A stretch of DNA of 64,000 nt from Deltaproteobacteria bacterium. GTDB lineage: Bacteria > Desulfobacterota > Binatia > Binatales > Binataceae. The number at the start of each line of letters is the position of its first letter. Position 1 is the first letter of the stretch. The notes below the pieces were generated by a model that saw nothing but the letters and a program-made list of their open reading frames with translations, ran no database searches and had not been told where the DNA came from. The translations under genes and the position numbers were made by a program. The DNA lies in NCBI GenBank assembly GCA_019237115.1, contig JAFAHS010000068.1:1-64000 (forward strand), written 5' to 3'. Shown here piece after piece: positions 15,117-24,030 of the stretch.

Positions 15117-17468
15117 GTGCCCAGGGCTAGGTTTGTGACGACGGCAGTTGATCAGGTGGCGCAGAGAGGCCAGCCCCGCGGCGATCGGCCTAAAAGCGCC
15201 GATGAATGGGCCCAACTTCTCGAGAAGGCGTTCGAAGACGCAGAGCGAAGTTCCAGCCTTTTGGCATTAGCCGAGGACGCGCTGCGTTCACATCCCGGAG
15301 AAGCCCTGATCCTCTGTTTGGCCGCCACCGCAGCACTGTTCGAGCAGCGCTCAGACAAAGCATTGATCTTTCTGAAACGCTTCTTCAAACGCTATGTCCC
15401 CGGCGACACCTATTACCTCTTACGCGCGTTAGCGTTGGGGCAGCGGAATCAGTTCGCGCCTGCGCGCTTGATTCTAAAGCGGCATCGGCTTGATTCGGCT
15501 TGGGCTGCAGTGCGCGCATTCCCGGGCGGCCGCTCATGCGCCGACTGGCTCCTGCCGAGGCTCGACGCGATCCACTCGAGCAAACGCTCGGGTTCCTGCC
15601 AACCAGCGACGCGACACGCGGCTGCGCAATCGCACACGAGGATCGGCGAGGCACAGCACGGCACGCGTCAGCGCATCGCGCCGCGCGACCCGGTCCCGGA
15701 TATCACGCAGGAGGCCGCTCCGACCCGGCTTCTCCTGAACGACATCGATATTCCGCTCGCGATGGAGATTGATCTATCAGCCCTAAAGGTGGCGATGAAG
15801 AAGGAACCGGAAGCCGACGGCGGATGGTACTTGCTGCGGGAGCGCTTCGCCCATCTCGGCTTGGCGCAGGGGTTCGATGAACTCTTGTCCCTGCCTCACC
15901 TCCATCAGCTCGAAATGCTTCGGCATCAGATCGAGACGGCGCGCAAGGTGCTCAAGCAGTTCCGCGGACGGGTTCTGTTGGCCGATGAAGTGGGACTCGG
16001 CAAGACGATCGAAGCCGGCCTGGTCATGAAGGAATATCTGTTGCGCGGGATGGTCGAAACCGTCTTGGTCTTGGTGCCAGCCGCGCTAGTGGGCCAATGG
16101 CGGGAGGAACTGGGGAGCAAGTTCGATATCCAATGCGCGACCACGCAAGACGCTGCGCTGCGCTGCGATCCCAATAAGTTCTGGGGCGAAAAGCGTCTGA
16201 TCGCATCGCTGGCGCTTGCGCGCCGCAGCGAGCATGCCGAACAGCTGCTAAGCCGCAGCTTCGACCTGGTCATCGTTGACGAAGCACATCAGATGCGCGA
16301 TCGCAGCAGCCGGAGTTACAAACTGGTTGACGGGCTGAACAAGCGTTTCTTGCTGCTATTGTCTGCGACGCCGGTGCAGAACGATTTGACCGAGCTCTAC
16401 AACCTGTTAACTTTGCTCAAGCCGGGAATTCTCAAGAGCCTCAAGGAGTTCCGCGCCGCCTACACCGTGTCCGGCAAGCCGCGTCAGCCCGCAAATCCGG
16501 AAAGCCTGCGCGAGCTGATGCGGGCAGCGATGATCCGTAACACGCGAGCAGCGCTCGCGCTCAAGTTACCGCGCCGTGAAGCGATCACCGTCGGCGTGGA
16601 CGGGTCCGAGTCGGAGCGCGACGCGTATGAGGAGCTGATGCAGGCAGTCCGCGGTCTGCCTGCCGAGGACACTCGGCGACTACATCGCCTTGCAATTCGT
16701 CATTTGCTTGGAGCAGCTGGATCGTCACCTGCGGCGGCACGCGCTGCATTATCTCGCTTCGCCGCGCGCCACCCTGACACACCTGCTTGGGCAAGGCTCG
16801 CAGAGCAATGGGCAGCGGTTGGCATCGGCGCAAAGGAGACTGCGTTACTAGGTCTGCTGCGGCGCTCCCCAAGCGAGAAAAAGGTGGTCTTCGTCCATTA
16901 CCGGGACACGCTCAATCATCTCGCGGAATTGCTCGCGCACGAGGGCATCGGTTTTGCCCGATTCGATGGGAGCCTCAGTGGGACCGAAAAGGACTCGGCG
17001 ATCGAACAGTTTCGCGAACGGGTACCCGTGCTTCTGTCCACTGAATCCGGCGGAGAGGGACGCAACCTCCAATTCTGCAACACCATCATCAATTTCGACG
17101 TGCCGTGGAATCCGATGACGATCGAGCAACGCATCGGCCGCATCGACCGCATCGGTCAAAAGCGCGAAGTATTCGTCTTCAACCTCGTGACCCGGCGCAC
17201 CTTGGAGGAAGAGGTCCTGCATCTGCTCGACGAGAAAATCTCGATGTTCGAACTGGTGGTAGGCGAAGTCGGCGCAATCTTGGGCAATATCGAGGAGGAC
17301 CGCGACTTCGCAGAACTGGTGCTCGATGCGTGGTTACAGACTACCGATACCACACGGAGCGACGCCTTCGACATTATTGGTCAGCGCTTGGAGCAGGCCC
17401 GCCACCAGCATGAGGCAGCGAAGGCATTGGATAGCGCGCTCTTCGGCGAAAACTTCGAAACCGCTTAG
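15117..17468 (+). CDS. SNF2/RapA-like helicase with N-terminal repeat domain
   Basis: The 783-residue protein begins with a helical, TPR-like region (residues 25-150: ALAEDALRSHPGEALILCLA, YYLLRALALGQRNQFAPARL) and a variable linker to about 220. The SNF2-type ATPase follows: motif I DEVGLGKTIEAG near 289, motif II DEAH near 388, SATPVQND near 415, STESGGEGRNLQ near 640 and QRIGRIDRIGQ near 671. Such proteins translocate on duplex DNA and push aside bound protein; RapA recycles RNA polymerase and DrmD-like members take part in phage defence. A GTG at 15135 is an alternative start. The next gene begins 2 bases after the stop, so they act together. The ATPase is intact. Confidence 0.8.
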   Translation: MPRARFVTTAVDQVAQRGQPRGDRPKSADEWAQLLEKAFEDAERSSSLLALAEDALRSHPGEALILCLAATAALFEQRSDKALIFLKRFFKRYVPGDTYYLLRALALGQRNQFAPARLILKRHRLDSAWAAVRAFPGGRSCADWLLPRLDAIHSSKRSGSCQPATRHAAAQSHTRIGEAQHGTRQRIAPRDPVPDITQEAAPTRLLLNDIDIPLAMEIDLSALKVAMKKEPEADGGWYLLRERFAHLGLAQGFDELLSLPHLHQLEMLRHQIETARKVLKQFRGRVLLADEVGLGKTIEAGLVMKEYLLRGMVETVLVLVPAALVGQWREELGSKFDIQCATTQDAALRCDPNKFWGEKRLIASLALARRSEHAEQLLSRSFDLVIVDEAHQMRDRSSRSYKLVDGLNKRFLLLLSATPVQNDLTELYNLLTLLKPGILKSLKEFRAAYTVSGKPRQPANPESLRELMRAAMIRNTRAALALKLPRREAITVGVDGSESERDAYEELMQAVRGLPAEDTRRLHRLAIRHLLGAAGSSPAAARAALSRFAARHPDTPAWARLAEQWAAVGIGAKETALLGLLRRSPSEKKVVFVHYRDTLNHLAELLAHEGIGFARFDGSLSGTEKDSAIEQFRERVPVLLSTESGGEGRNLQFCNTIINFDVPWNPMTIEQRIGRIDRIGQKREVFVFNLVTRRTLEEEVLHLLDEKISMFELVVGEVGAILGNIEEDRDFAELVLDAWLQTTDTTRSDAFDIIGQRLEQARHQHEAAKALDSALFGENFETA

Positions 17469-17470
17469 CG

Positions 17471-18622
17471 ATGATCATGGGAGAATTGCGGGATTTTGTC
17501 GCCGAGCTGATGGAGCGTCATGGCGCGGCGGTCGAGCCGTTGGCCGGCGACCGCCTTCAGGTGCTGGCTCCGACGCCCTTGAGAGCAGCGTTCGGGTGGC
17601 CCGAACTGGCCCAACTCAGCTTCGGAGCACAGCGGCCGCGTGACGCGATCTCGATCGGTCTTGAAGGGGACTGGCTCGACCGCTTCGGCTCGCTTTTGGG
17701 GGAGTCCGGACGCTGGGCCAGTCGGCAGCTGATGGCCTGCACAGGCGAGGGGCCCAGCGATCCAGAACGCGTGCTCAACCGGTCCCTGAACTTCCCCAAT
17801 GCGACCTGGCGCTTCCAAGGCCTGACGGCAACTTTCACACGCTGCATGATGTTGACCTTTCGCTACTCCGCGTTTTCCGATGAGAAATACGAAGGACTCG
17901 TCCGGATCGGCTTGAATCTTTCAACCGGCGCCGTCCTCGACGACATCATCGAAGAGCTGCGGTCGGCGTTGGCGCGGGAACAATGGCAGGTTCCCGACCC
18001 TGCGACTCGGCTCGGTTCGAGCTCAAGATTGGAGACCGCCGCGCTCGAAGCAAAGATCCGCGCCTTGGTCGACCATCGGGTACGGGGTGAGTTGAAACTT
18101 TTTCTGCGAGCAATGCATCGGCGGATGGATCGAGATCGCAGGCGGGTGCATGAGTACCACGAAGACCTCCGCAAGGTTCCGATCAAGCGACTGTCTGCGC
18201 TGGCTGAAGCGACGGGGGAAACACCAGGGGCGGAGCGAAAACGAGAACAGCTGCGAATGGCAGCAATCGAGCGCGAATATCAAGCTAAGCTCGACGATCT
18301 GCGCCACCATTATGCAACGCGGGTTGTGGTGGAGTGGCTGCAGGGGCTGGACTTATACATTCCCGTGCAGCGCTTCGCCGTCTTGATTCGCCGCCGCAAG
18401 GGCGAACGACGAATTATCATTGACTGGCATCCAGCGGTCCGCCGGTTGGAACCACCCCCGTGCGATTGGGGTCTGGGTCTTGATCATGCGCGCCTCGTGT
18501 GCGACGACAAGCTGCATCTGACCGGACCCGAGGGCCAGGCAGTCTGTCGCTCGTGCGCCAAGCGATGGTGCCGCGCTTGCGCTCCGGGCGGTTGCCCGCG
18601 TTGCGAGACAGGTTCGAGGTAG
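17471..18622 (+). CDS. Helicase partner with coiled coil and C-terminal zinc ribbon
   Basis: The 383-residue protein has no recognised domain in its first 190 residues, where ELAQLSFGAQRPRDAISIGL and RSLNFPNATWRFQGLTATFT suggest a beta-rich fold. A basic coiled coil follows at about 200-300 (RRMDRDRRRVHEYHEDLRKV, REYQAKLDDLRHHYATRV). The last 35 residues hold a cysteine cluster (CRSCAKRWCRAC, CPRC), a zinc ribbon that could touch nucleic acid or protein. The start lies 2 bases after the helicase stop, so it is probably a dedicated subunit of that ATPase. An ATG at 17477 is an alternative start. I know no named family. Confidence 0.65.
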   Translation: MIMGELRDFVAELMERHGAAVEPLAGDRLQVLAPTPLRAAFGWPELAQLSFGAQRPRDAISIGLEGDWLDRFGSLLGESGRWASRQLMACTGEGPSDPERVLNRSLNFPNATWRFQGLTATFTRCMMLTFRYSAFSDEKYEGLVRIGLNLSTGAVLDDIIEELRSALAREQWQVPDPATRLGSSSRLETAALEAKIRALVDHRVRGELKLFLRAMHRRMDRDRRRVHEYHEDLRKVPIKRLSALAEATGETPGAERKREQLRMAAIEREYQAKLDDLRHHYATRVVVEWLQGLDLYIPVQRFAVLIRRRKGERRIIIDWHPAVRRLEPPPCDWGLGLDHARLVCDDKLHLTGPEGQAVCRSCAKRWCRACAPGGCPRCETGSR

Positions 18623-18649
18623 CTACCGGTATTGGCGGAACACCTCGCA

Positions 18650-18980
18650 AGAGCGTGAAACGCGACGCTCATTGTCCTGGTTTCCCCGACCGTTGACGGT
18701 CAGCTGCGTCTGGTTCGGCCAGCGGCTTGAGAATTCGTGCAGGCGACGGACCATACTGCCTTACGCCGCGGTAACGAAGCGGCCGATTTCTGAATTACAC
18801 GGACTTCTCCCACTGGTCCTTTGAGTCTTCGAACTACTGTCCGGCTTTTCTAAGCCGAGTCACAGGAGCGCGAGCTTCCGCGTTTCGCGCATAATTCGCA
18901 AAAACAAGAACTTTTGCGCTAGGATTTTTCTTCGATCCTCATGCGCCGCGTGGCCAGGGGCAGCCGATTCGGAGCTATTG
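18650..18980. other. No gene recognised
   Basis: About 330 bases between the helicase operon and the VapC-type toxin, which converge here. The start contains TTTCCCCGACCGTTGACGG and a following GTCAGC that could fold, but no clear terminator or gene is present. Confidence 0.4.
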
Positions 18981-18983
18981 AGT

Positions 18984-19427
18984 TCAGACTGAGCCCACCC
19001 AGGTCACCGGCAGGCCAACAAGTCGAGCGCCGTCGCGTTGTTGCTCATCGGCGGTGATGAAGGAGACGTGCATGCCGGAGAGGTCCTGAAACACCAGCGC
19101 GGAAGCGATATGCAACGCGTCCAAGGTCCGGACCTTAACTTTCTCTATCGTCTCTTCGGCTCGACTGAGTACCGCCGGAGTCAATTCAACCAACTCCCAA
19201 TGGTCGCGATCCGAGCGAATTCGCGCGACGATTGCAGAGAAACTGCGTTCGCTCAGTTCGCCCGCGGTCTTGCGCCGGGAAAAGGCCGACAGCGCCTCCA
19301 CACTTACGAGCGCGCTGGATAGAAAGCGGTATCGGCGGAGTAGTTGCGCGGCCTGCCGCGATCCCACTTCGCGCACATAACGTTTCACCAACACGCTGGT
19401 ATCGAAATAAGCGAAATCTGCGGCCAT
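18984..19427 (-). CDS. vapC: VapC-type PIN-domain toxin
   Basis: The 147-residue protein opens with FAYFDTSVLVKRYVREVGS, placing the first metal-binding Asp at residue 9. The acidic VSVEALSAFSR follows, then VRTLDALHIASALVF and SFITADEQQRDGARLVGL near the end. These are the four acidic positions of PIN ribonucleases, which cut tRNA or rRNA. It follows the Phd/YefM-type antitoxin with a one-base overlap (TAATG). The gene is full length and nothing is damaged. Confidence 0.85.
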   Translation of the reverse strand: MAADFAYFDTSVLVKRYVREVGSRQAAQLLRRYRFLSSALVSVEALSAFSRRKTAGELSERSFSAIVARIRSDRDHWELVELTPAVLSRAEETIEKVKVRTLDALHIASALVFQDLSGMHVSFITADEQQRDGARLVGLPVTWVGSV

Positions 19428-19705
19428 TACGATGACTCGCGTTCCTCACGCAGCGTCCGAGTCATCGGCACACCGTGCAAAGGCCGCGGCTGCCACCCGG
19501 TCATGGGTGTGCGCCTGGCTGCGGCGCGCAACAAACCAGTCGTCTCGAGGCGAGCAACCATTTCATCGGAAGTTTCTGAAGAATGCACCGGAACAATCCG
19601 CGCAAGCGGTTTACCCCTTTCGGTCACCAACACCTCTTCGCCTCGCCGGACAGCCTTCATGACTTTTGAAAATCCCTGGTTCGCTTCGCGCAACCCGACT
19701 CTCAC
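19427..19705 (-). CDS. Phd/YefM-type antitoxin
   Basis: The core reads VGLREANQGFSKVMKAVRRG, EEVLVTERGKPLARIVPVHS, the Phd/YefM fold in which the antitoxin binds operator DNA and wraps the toxin with its tail. The long tail (residues about 60-92) is unusual for Phd and may contact the PIN toxin. I chose the GTG at 19705 because GAGGAAG lies 7 bases upstream; a TTG at 19723 would add six residues but has no ribosome site. It pairs with the VapC-type toxin. Confidence 0.75.
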   Translation of the reverse strand: MRVGLREANQGFSKVMKAVRRGEEVLVTERGKPLARIVPVHSSETSDEMVARLETTGLLRAAARRTPMTGWQPRPLHGVPMTRTLREERESS

Positions 19706-19723
19706 GGTAGCTTCCTCACTCAA

Positions 19724-19739
19724 GTAGTTACGTTACTAC
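19724..19739 (-). promoter_or_regulatory. Inverted repeat upstream of the VapBC-type operon
   Basis: GTAGT and ACTAC flank a 6-base centre just before the antitoxin start. Short repeats of this form are typical toxin-antitoxin operators. Confidence 0.4.
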
Positions 19740-19740
19740 A

Positions 19741-20096
19741 TTAGAGCCCAAAGCGAGTTGCGATACAAATGTGCCTTCAAGATTGATCGGGAGAGAGTCT
19801 AGACGCGGCAACGCCCGCCGTTGAGGTCACTTACGCGACTGCAGTTTTCAGACTGGACGGCGCGTTGCCCGAAAAACAAGGCTTATTGATAGGGCAGCTT
19901 CACTAAAAGGGGCTAGGCCGAAAGACAAGCATGCTGAAGAGGCGTGGAGGTCGCGCTCAGGTGCGCGACCCTAACCGATCACGGCCTGTATAATCGACGC
20001 CCTGCATTATCACGAACCGACGGCAGCCCGGCTCGCCCCCAAGGGCGACCGCGCCCGGTTTCGGCAGAATGGTGCGCAATCCTTCTGCACAATCGG
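19741..20096. other. No gene recognised
   Basis: About 360 bases between the toxin-antitoxin operon and the att-like site A. Only short frames are present and none carries a motif. Confidence 0.4.
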
Positions 20097-20231
20097 ACTT
20101 TGCCCTTCGGAGGGGCAAACCGCACGAAACCAACCATATTGGGATATACTCTGAAAACTTTTATCCTTGAATTTCACTTAAGTTTTCCAGCTTTTCTCAC
20201 GGTTTCAAATCCCTTCTGCTCCACCAAATTT
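20097..20231 (+). repeat. att-like site A (inverted repeat plus tRNA 3' end)
   Basis: The site consists of TTTGCCC-TTCG-GAGGGGCAAA, about 90 bases of AT-rich DNA, then GGTTTCAAATCCCTTCTGCT and CCACCAAATT. The last part is the T arm and acceptor end of a tRNA. The same layout occurs at 26284-26416 and 61211-61336. No 5' tRNA half is present. This is the usual scar of tRNA-targeted integration. Confidence 0.6.
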
Positions 20232-20283
20232 CCTTTGTAAACGAGCGGCTTTTTGGTCCCGCTATCCATCTGAGGGGCAAAGG

Positions 20284-20490
20284 AGGGGCAAAGTGCGCCA
20301 ATTCGAAGCCAAGGGAGTCGATTTTCGAGAGCTCCAGAGCGTCCGCCGCGTCGGCGTGGATGAACTTCCCACAGTGCCGCCGAAGTGTCGCATCGGCCAC
20401 TCCCGTCTGCTCGGAAAGCCGCGCGCGAGGTTGATACCGCGAGTTAGTGCCGTCGAGAGGGTAAGTGTCCCTTGTCGCGTAGAGATCGCG
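20284..20490 (-). pseudogene. Tyrosine recombinase C-terminal remnant
   Basis: On the minus strand, pieces in several frames give IRDLYATRDT, ALTRGINLARGF, ADATLRRHCGKFIHADAADA and LELSKID. This is the His-Tyr end of a phage-type integrase (consensus LYALRHTxxSxALxxGxxxxxLAEQxGxSxxxxxxHYGK). The catalytic Tyr position reads Cys (HCGK rather than HYGK) and frameshifts separate the parts. It lies beside att-like site A, as an int gene should. Confidence 0.6.
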
Positions 20491-20529
20491 AATGTGGATG
20501 CCGATCGCCCTTTTGAGCCGAGCAAAAGA

Positions 20530-20618
20530 CTTTGTAAAAGCTCCGCTGATCCTTCACTTGAGCAGATCGTGGCAGCCTAGCGCGCGTTTCGGAGGGAGAT
20601 AGACAAAAAGCGGAGGTG
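20530..20618 (+). pseudogene. XRE regulator 3' scrap
   Basis: The bases coding for EQIVAA-stop-RAFRREIDKKRR match the last codons of the XRE gene at 741-1061, with an in-frame TAG. The ImmA-like gene follows at once, which shows the ancestral gene order XRE-ImmA. Confidence 0.6.
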
Positions 20619-20621
20619 ACC

Positions 20622-20855
20622 ATGAAAGAGCGCACCGCGGCGAAGCGTCAGCCGCGCCCGGTTTATTACACGCGCGATCAGCTCGACGAACTGTGTGAAC
20701 AGATCATCGTGGCCTTCTGCATGGAGCGCTACGGGGAAGAATTGACACCGATGAACGAAGCTCTCCTGCAGTTGCTCGAAGAACACGCCCACGACGTCGA
20801 CCAAACGGCCGACCTGCCCGACGGCATCAACGGAGTCTACGGAGTACCGAGTTGA
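20622..20855 (+). CDS. ImmA/IrrE-like protein, N-terminal piece only
   Basis: The 77-residue frame reads MKERTAAKRQPRPVYYTRDQ, then CEQIIVAFCMERYGEELTPM, EALLQLLEEHAHDVDQTADL and PDGINGVYGVPS. The closing DLPDGINGV resembles the segment of ImmA/IrrE metallopeptidases just before the sheet that leads to the HExxH zinc site. The zinc site itself is absent, so this is a truncated gene. ImmA proteases normally cut their paired XRE repressor. GGAGGTGACC precedes the ATG. A second scrap of the same gene lies at 23850-24010. Confidence 0.5.
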   Translation: MKERTAAKRQPRPVYYTRDQLDELCEQIIVAFCMERYGEELTPMNEALLQLLEEHAHDVDQTADLPDGINGVYGVPS

Positions 20856-20950
20856 CGCTCTAACCGCGATCACGTTAAAGCTCGCGTATCGCAAATTCCC
20901 AGCTCGGTCCGAGATCTCTGGCAGGGCGGGTCTCTAGGAGCATATGCACT

Positions 20951-21982
20951 ATGACCTCGAAAATCGCCGAAGATCCCCGCATCGATCCACGCATCAAGAA
21001 AGTATTCGGTCCCATGCCGGTGATCGCCGGCGGCAACGTTGCCAGCCGCGAAGAGATGTTGGCGGAGGAAAATACGGAAGCCGGCAAGGCGCGGTTGGCG
21101 GCACTCGAAGCGATGTTCGGCGTCTTTGACGATGAGACAGTTGCGCCGTCAGCCGGTTTACGCATCACAACTGAACGCGTCGTGTCGGACCCCGATCGCA
21201 ACGTCATCAATATCCAGTTCATCCGCCCCGATGACAAGCAACGGTTGCCGTGCGTCTATTACATCCACGGTGGCGGGATGCGGATGATGTCGTGTTATGC
21301 GGGCAACTACAAAGCTTGGGGCAGGATAATCGCCGCGCACGGCGTCGCTGTGGCGATGGTCGACTTCCGCAATTCACTGACACCGTCGTCGGTTCCTGAG
21401 GTCGCACCATTTCCGGCGGGCCTTAATGATTGTGTATCGGGCCTGAAGTGGGTTCACGCTAACGGAGACGCACTGAACATTGATCCTAAGCGAATTATCA
21501 TCGCCGGAGAGAGCGGTGGCGGAAATCTCACCCTGGCGACCGGGTTAAAACTGAAGCGTGACGGCCAGCTGCGTCTGATCAAGGGACTCTACGCATTGTG
21601 TCCCTACATCGCGGGCGAATGGCCGCAGACACAGTACCCTTCTTCGATTGAGAACAACGGGATTTTCATCGACGTTGGGGGTAATCAGGGCGCGATGGCC
21701 TATGGGATCGAGGCCTTCACCGCCCGCGACGCGCTGGCTTGGCCCGGGTTTGCGACGAACGAAGACGTAGCGGGGCTTCCGCCCACAGTGATCAGCGTGA
21801 ACGAATGCGATCCACTTCGCGACGAAGGAATCAGCTTTTATCGCCTGCTTCTTCGCAATGGAGTGAGTGCTTCGTGCCGACAAGTTATGGGAACGATTCA
21901 CGCCACCGAGATATTTCCTACTTGCTGCCCCGATATCAGCTACGCGACCGCCAGCGACATCGCCAACTTTTGCAAGCGCTGA
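20951..21982 (+). CDS. HSL-family alpha/beta-hydrolase (lipase/esterase)
   Basis: The 343-residue protein has the oxyanion motif YYIHGGGMRM near residue 100, the nucleophile elbow GESGGGNLTL near 188, an Asp in VNECDPLRDEGISFY near 285 and a His in MGTIHATE near 317. This is the hormone-sensitive-lipase (Est family IV) layout. It should hydrolyse short acyl esters in the cytoplasm. AGGAGC lies 10 bases upstream of the ATG. Its place between XRE/ImmA debris and a catabolic flavin hydroxylase suggests cargo of the 20.2-26.4 kb element. It looks intact. Confidence 0.85.
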   Translation: MTSKIAEDPRIDPRIKKVFGPMPVIAGGNVASREEMLAEENTEAGKARLAALEAMFGVFDDETVAPSAGLRITTERVVSDPDRNVINIQFIRPDDKQRLPCVYYIHGGGMRMMSCYAGNYKAWGRIIAAHGVAVAMVDFRNSLTPSSVPEVAPFPAGLNDCVSGLKWVHANGDALNIDPKRIIIAGESGGGNLTLATGLKLKRDGQLRLIKGLYALCPYIAGEWPQTQYPSSIENNGIFIDVGGNQGAMAYGIEAFTARDALAWPGFATNEDVAGLPPTVISVNECDPLRDEGISFYRLLLRNGVSASCRQVMGTIHATEIFPTCCPDISYATASDIANFCKR

Positions 21983-22396
21983 TCAACATCCAGTCAGCCG
22001 GGGGCCATCGTCGAATGGCGTGACAGCGTCTGGAGTTGTCCTTTAGGCCTCGCGCATGCCGTCAGTCTCTCGATTTCAGGGCGCAAGAGAGAATCGCTGG
22101 AAAACGCGCGCATACACGTGATTTGGGAGACGAGCGGACCCGAGAGAACGCGCTTAGCGGCGCATCGCGCCGGAATCGGCGGATTTCTCTCTGGGCGGGA
22201 TTTGCCCGGGTTCCCGTCCGAATCGCGGCAATTCGTCAGTGCGCGCAATCAGCGAAGTTGGCGAAACTCGCGCGATTGCGCCTGAACATCGCGTTTATCC
22301 GGGAAATTCAATATCCCTCAAGCAGGACGAATAGAGAACGCGCCAGCCACTGAAAACTGTCAGATGAGGTCGCGGCGGAGCCAGCACCCACTGCCC
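21983..22396. other. No gene recognised
   Basis: The 410 bases between two convergent genes hold only weak frames on both strands and no motif. Confidence 0.35.
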
Positions 22397-23602
22397 CTAG
22401 AACAGCCACCGGAGTGGCTCGAGACCGAGCAACCACCTCCCGGCCATCTCGTAGGTCCTTAGCGACCCCATCAAGTGCTGATTCATCGTCAGTATGTCGC
22501 GCAAGCAGCGATCCAGCGCGCCACTCTGATATACGGCCGAACCGCCGCTGGCCTTGTAAACCAGTTGGACGGCGTCGGCACATGTGCCGACGGTATGCGT
22601 ATACGCAGTAATGAAATGTGCCTGTTGCGCCGCAGTCAACTCACGCTTCTCGCGCAGCGTCGACCAGACATCTCCGATCACGTCGAACAGATATGACCGC
22701 GCTGAGCCAAGTAACGTCTCTGCGCGTGCTACGGACTCCTGTACAAATACTTCGTCGCGCAACATTTTCGCCGGTTCGGCAGTCTCGCCAAGGATCATTC
22801 GCCGCGCCGGCTTGCGTGCCGCGTTCTCGATTACAACGTCGATCGCGCGTCGCGCAATTCCAAGCGCAGGCGCCGCTCCTTTCGCGATGAACATGAGAGG
22901 AAACGCGTAAAGTGGTCCCGGCCGCTTAATGAGATTCGGATCTTGGAAGGAGAACGTCCGCTCGACGGGTACCAGGACATCATGCACGACCAGATCATGG
23001 CTGCCGGTCCCGCGCAGCCCGGTCGTGTACCATGTATCGAGAATCTCGACCTCCGATAGTTTGAGGAAGCAAGTGCGAGTCTCCGGAATACCTTTCGCAC
23101 TTATACGCTGCCTGCCATTCTCCATCACATTGCATCCGACCCACACCCATTCCGAGTGTTGGCAGCCGCTGGAGAATGGAAAGCGCCCATTCACACGGTA
23201 ACCGCCGTTGACCGGTGTCGCCTGCCCAGTCGCGGTAGCGGTGGCTGCTGTCGCTACCCGGATGTCGGGATACATTTCGCGCGCGACGTTTTCATCGAGA
23301 AATGCGGTGATGTAGCCACCGTCGCATCCGATCATGGCGCACCATCCAACCGATCCCTCAACCACCGCCAGCGCCTCGATGACGCGCAATTGCGTCATCG
23401 GGTCGAGTTCCTCCGCTCCCCACGACCGAGGGAACGCCATGCTGAAAATGCCGACGTCTCTCATCGCCTGCCCGATCTCGGGCGGGATTCGGCGGATACG
23501 CTCCATCTCGTTACTCGCAGCTTGAATTTTGGGTCCTAGCTCGACCGCTGAACGCAGGACTGGCGGGTCTTCAGGCAAGACTTTTCCAGCAGGAGGGATC
23601 AT
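22397..23602 (-). CDS. Acyl-CoA-dehydrogenase-fold flavin hydroxylase (HsaA/HpaH-like)
   Basis: The 401-residue protein has the acyl-CoA dehydrogenase fold: N-terminal helices (EMERIRRIPPEIGQAMRDVG), a beta domain with GYRVNGRFPFSSGCQHSEWV and TTGLRGTGSHDLVVHDVLVP, and a C-terminal four-helix bundle. FSSGCxH and LRGTGSHD are typical of the two-component group D monooxygenases (HsaA, p-hydroxyphenylacetate hydroxylase C2), not of true dehydrogenases, and the catalytic Glu of the latter is not seen. It would hydroxylate an aromatic or steroid-like substrate with reduced flavin from a reductase, which is not encoded nearby. The gene is intact. Confidence 0.75.
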   Translation of the reverse strand: MIPPAGKVLPEDPPVLRSAVELGPKIQAASNEMERIRRIPPEIGQAMRDVGIFSMAFPRSWGAEELDPMTQLRVIEALAVVEGSVGWCAMIGCDGGYITAFLDENVAREMYPDIRVATAATATATGQATPVNGGYRVNGRFPFSSGCQHSEWVWVGCNVMENGRQRISAKGIPETRTCFLKLSEVEILDTWYTTGLRGTGSHDLVVHDVLVPVERTFSFQDPNLIKRPGPLYAFPLMFIAKGAAPALGIARRAIDVVIENAARKPARRMILGETAEPAKMLRDEVFVQESVARAETLLGSARSYLFDVIGDVWSTLREKRELTAAQQAHFITAYTHTVGTCADAVQLVYKASGGSAVYQSGALDRCLRDILTMNQHLMGSLRTYEMAGRWLLGLEPLRWLF

Positions 23603-23849
23603 CTGATTTGCCTCGTATGATCAGGTCGAATGCCAATGCTCATAACGCGGGACCAGCGCAGCCGCAAACACCGTGCAAGGGTGGGCGGTACCCGAGTCGG
23701 GCCCAGTAGTTCATGGAACGTGAAAACGGCTGGGCCCGACTTGAGGGGAAATCACCGAGCCCGAGCCGGCTATACGATCGCGGCTCCGTGGATGACAGGC
23801 TGAAACTGTTGGAGTCGATTTTTCGAGAGCTCCAGAGTCCGCCGCGACG

Positions 23850-24010
23850 GCGTGGAAGAGCGCACTGCGCAGAAGCGCCAGCCGCACCCGGTATATTACA
23901 CGCGTAACTAGCTCGACGACCTGTGTGAACAGATCATCCTGAGCTTCTGCATGGAGCGCTACGGGACGGAATTGACTCCGACCGAAGCGCTCCTCAGTTG
24001 CTCGGACAAC
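23850..24010 (+). pseudogene. ImmA/IrrE-like gene scrap, second copy
   Basis: The bases encode ERTAQKRQPHPVYYTRN-stop-LDDLCEQIILSFCMERYGTE and LTPTEALLS, matching the piece at 20622. An in-frame TAG and a later frameshift mark it as dead. It sits just downstream of the MarR gene, which is on the other strand. Confidence 0.65.
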
Positions 24011-24030
24011 ACGCCCAAAAGCGATACGGC

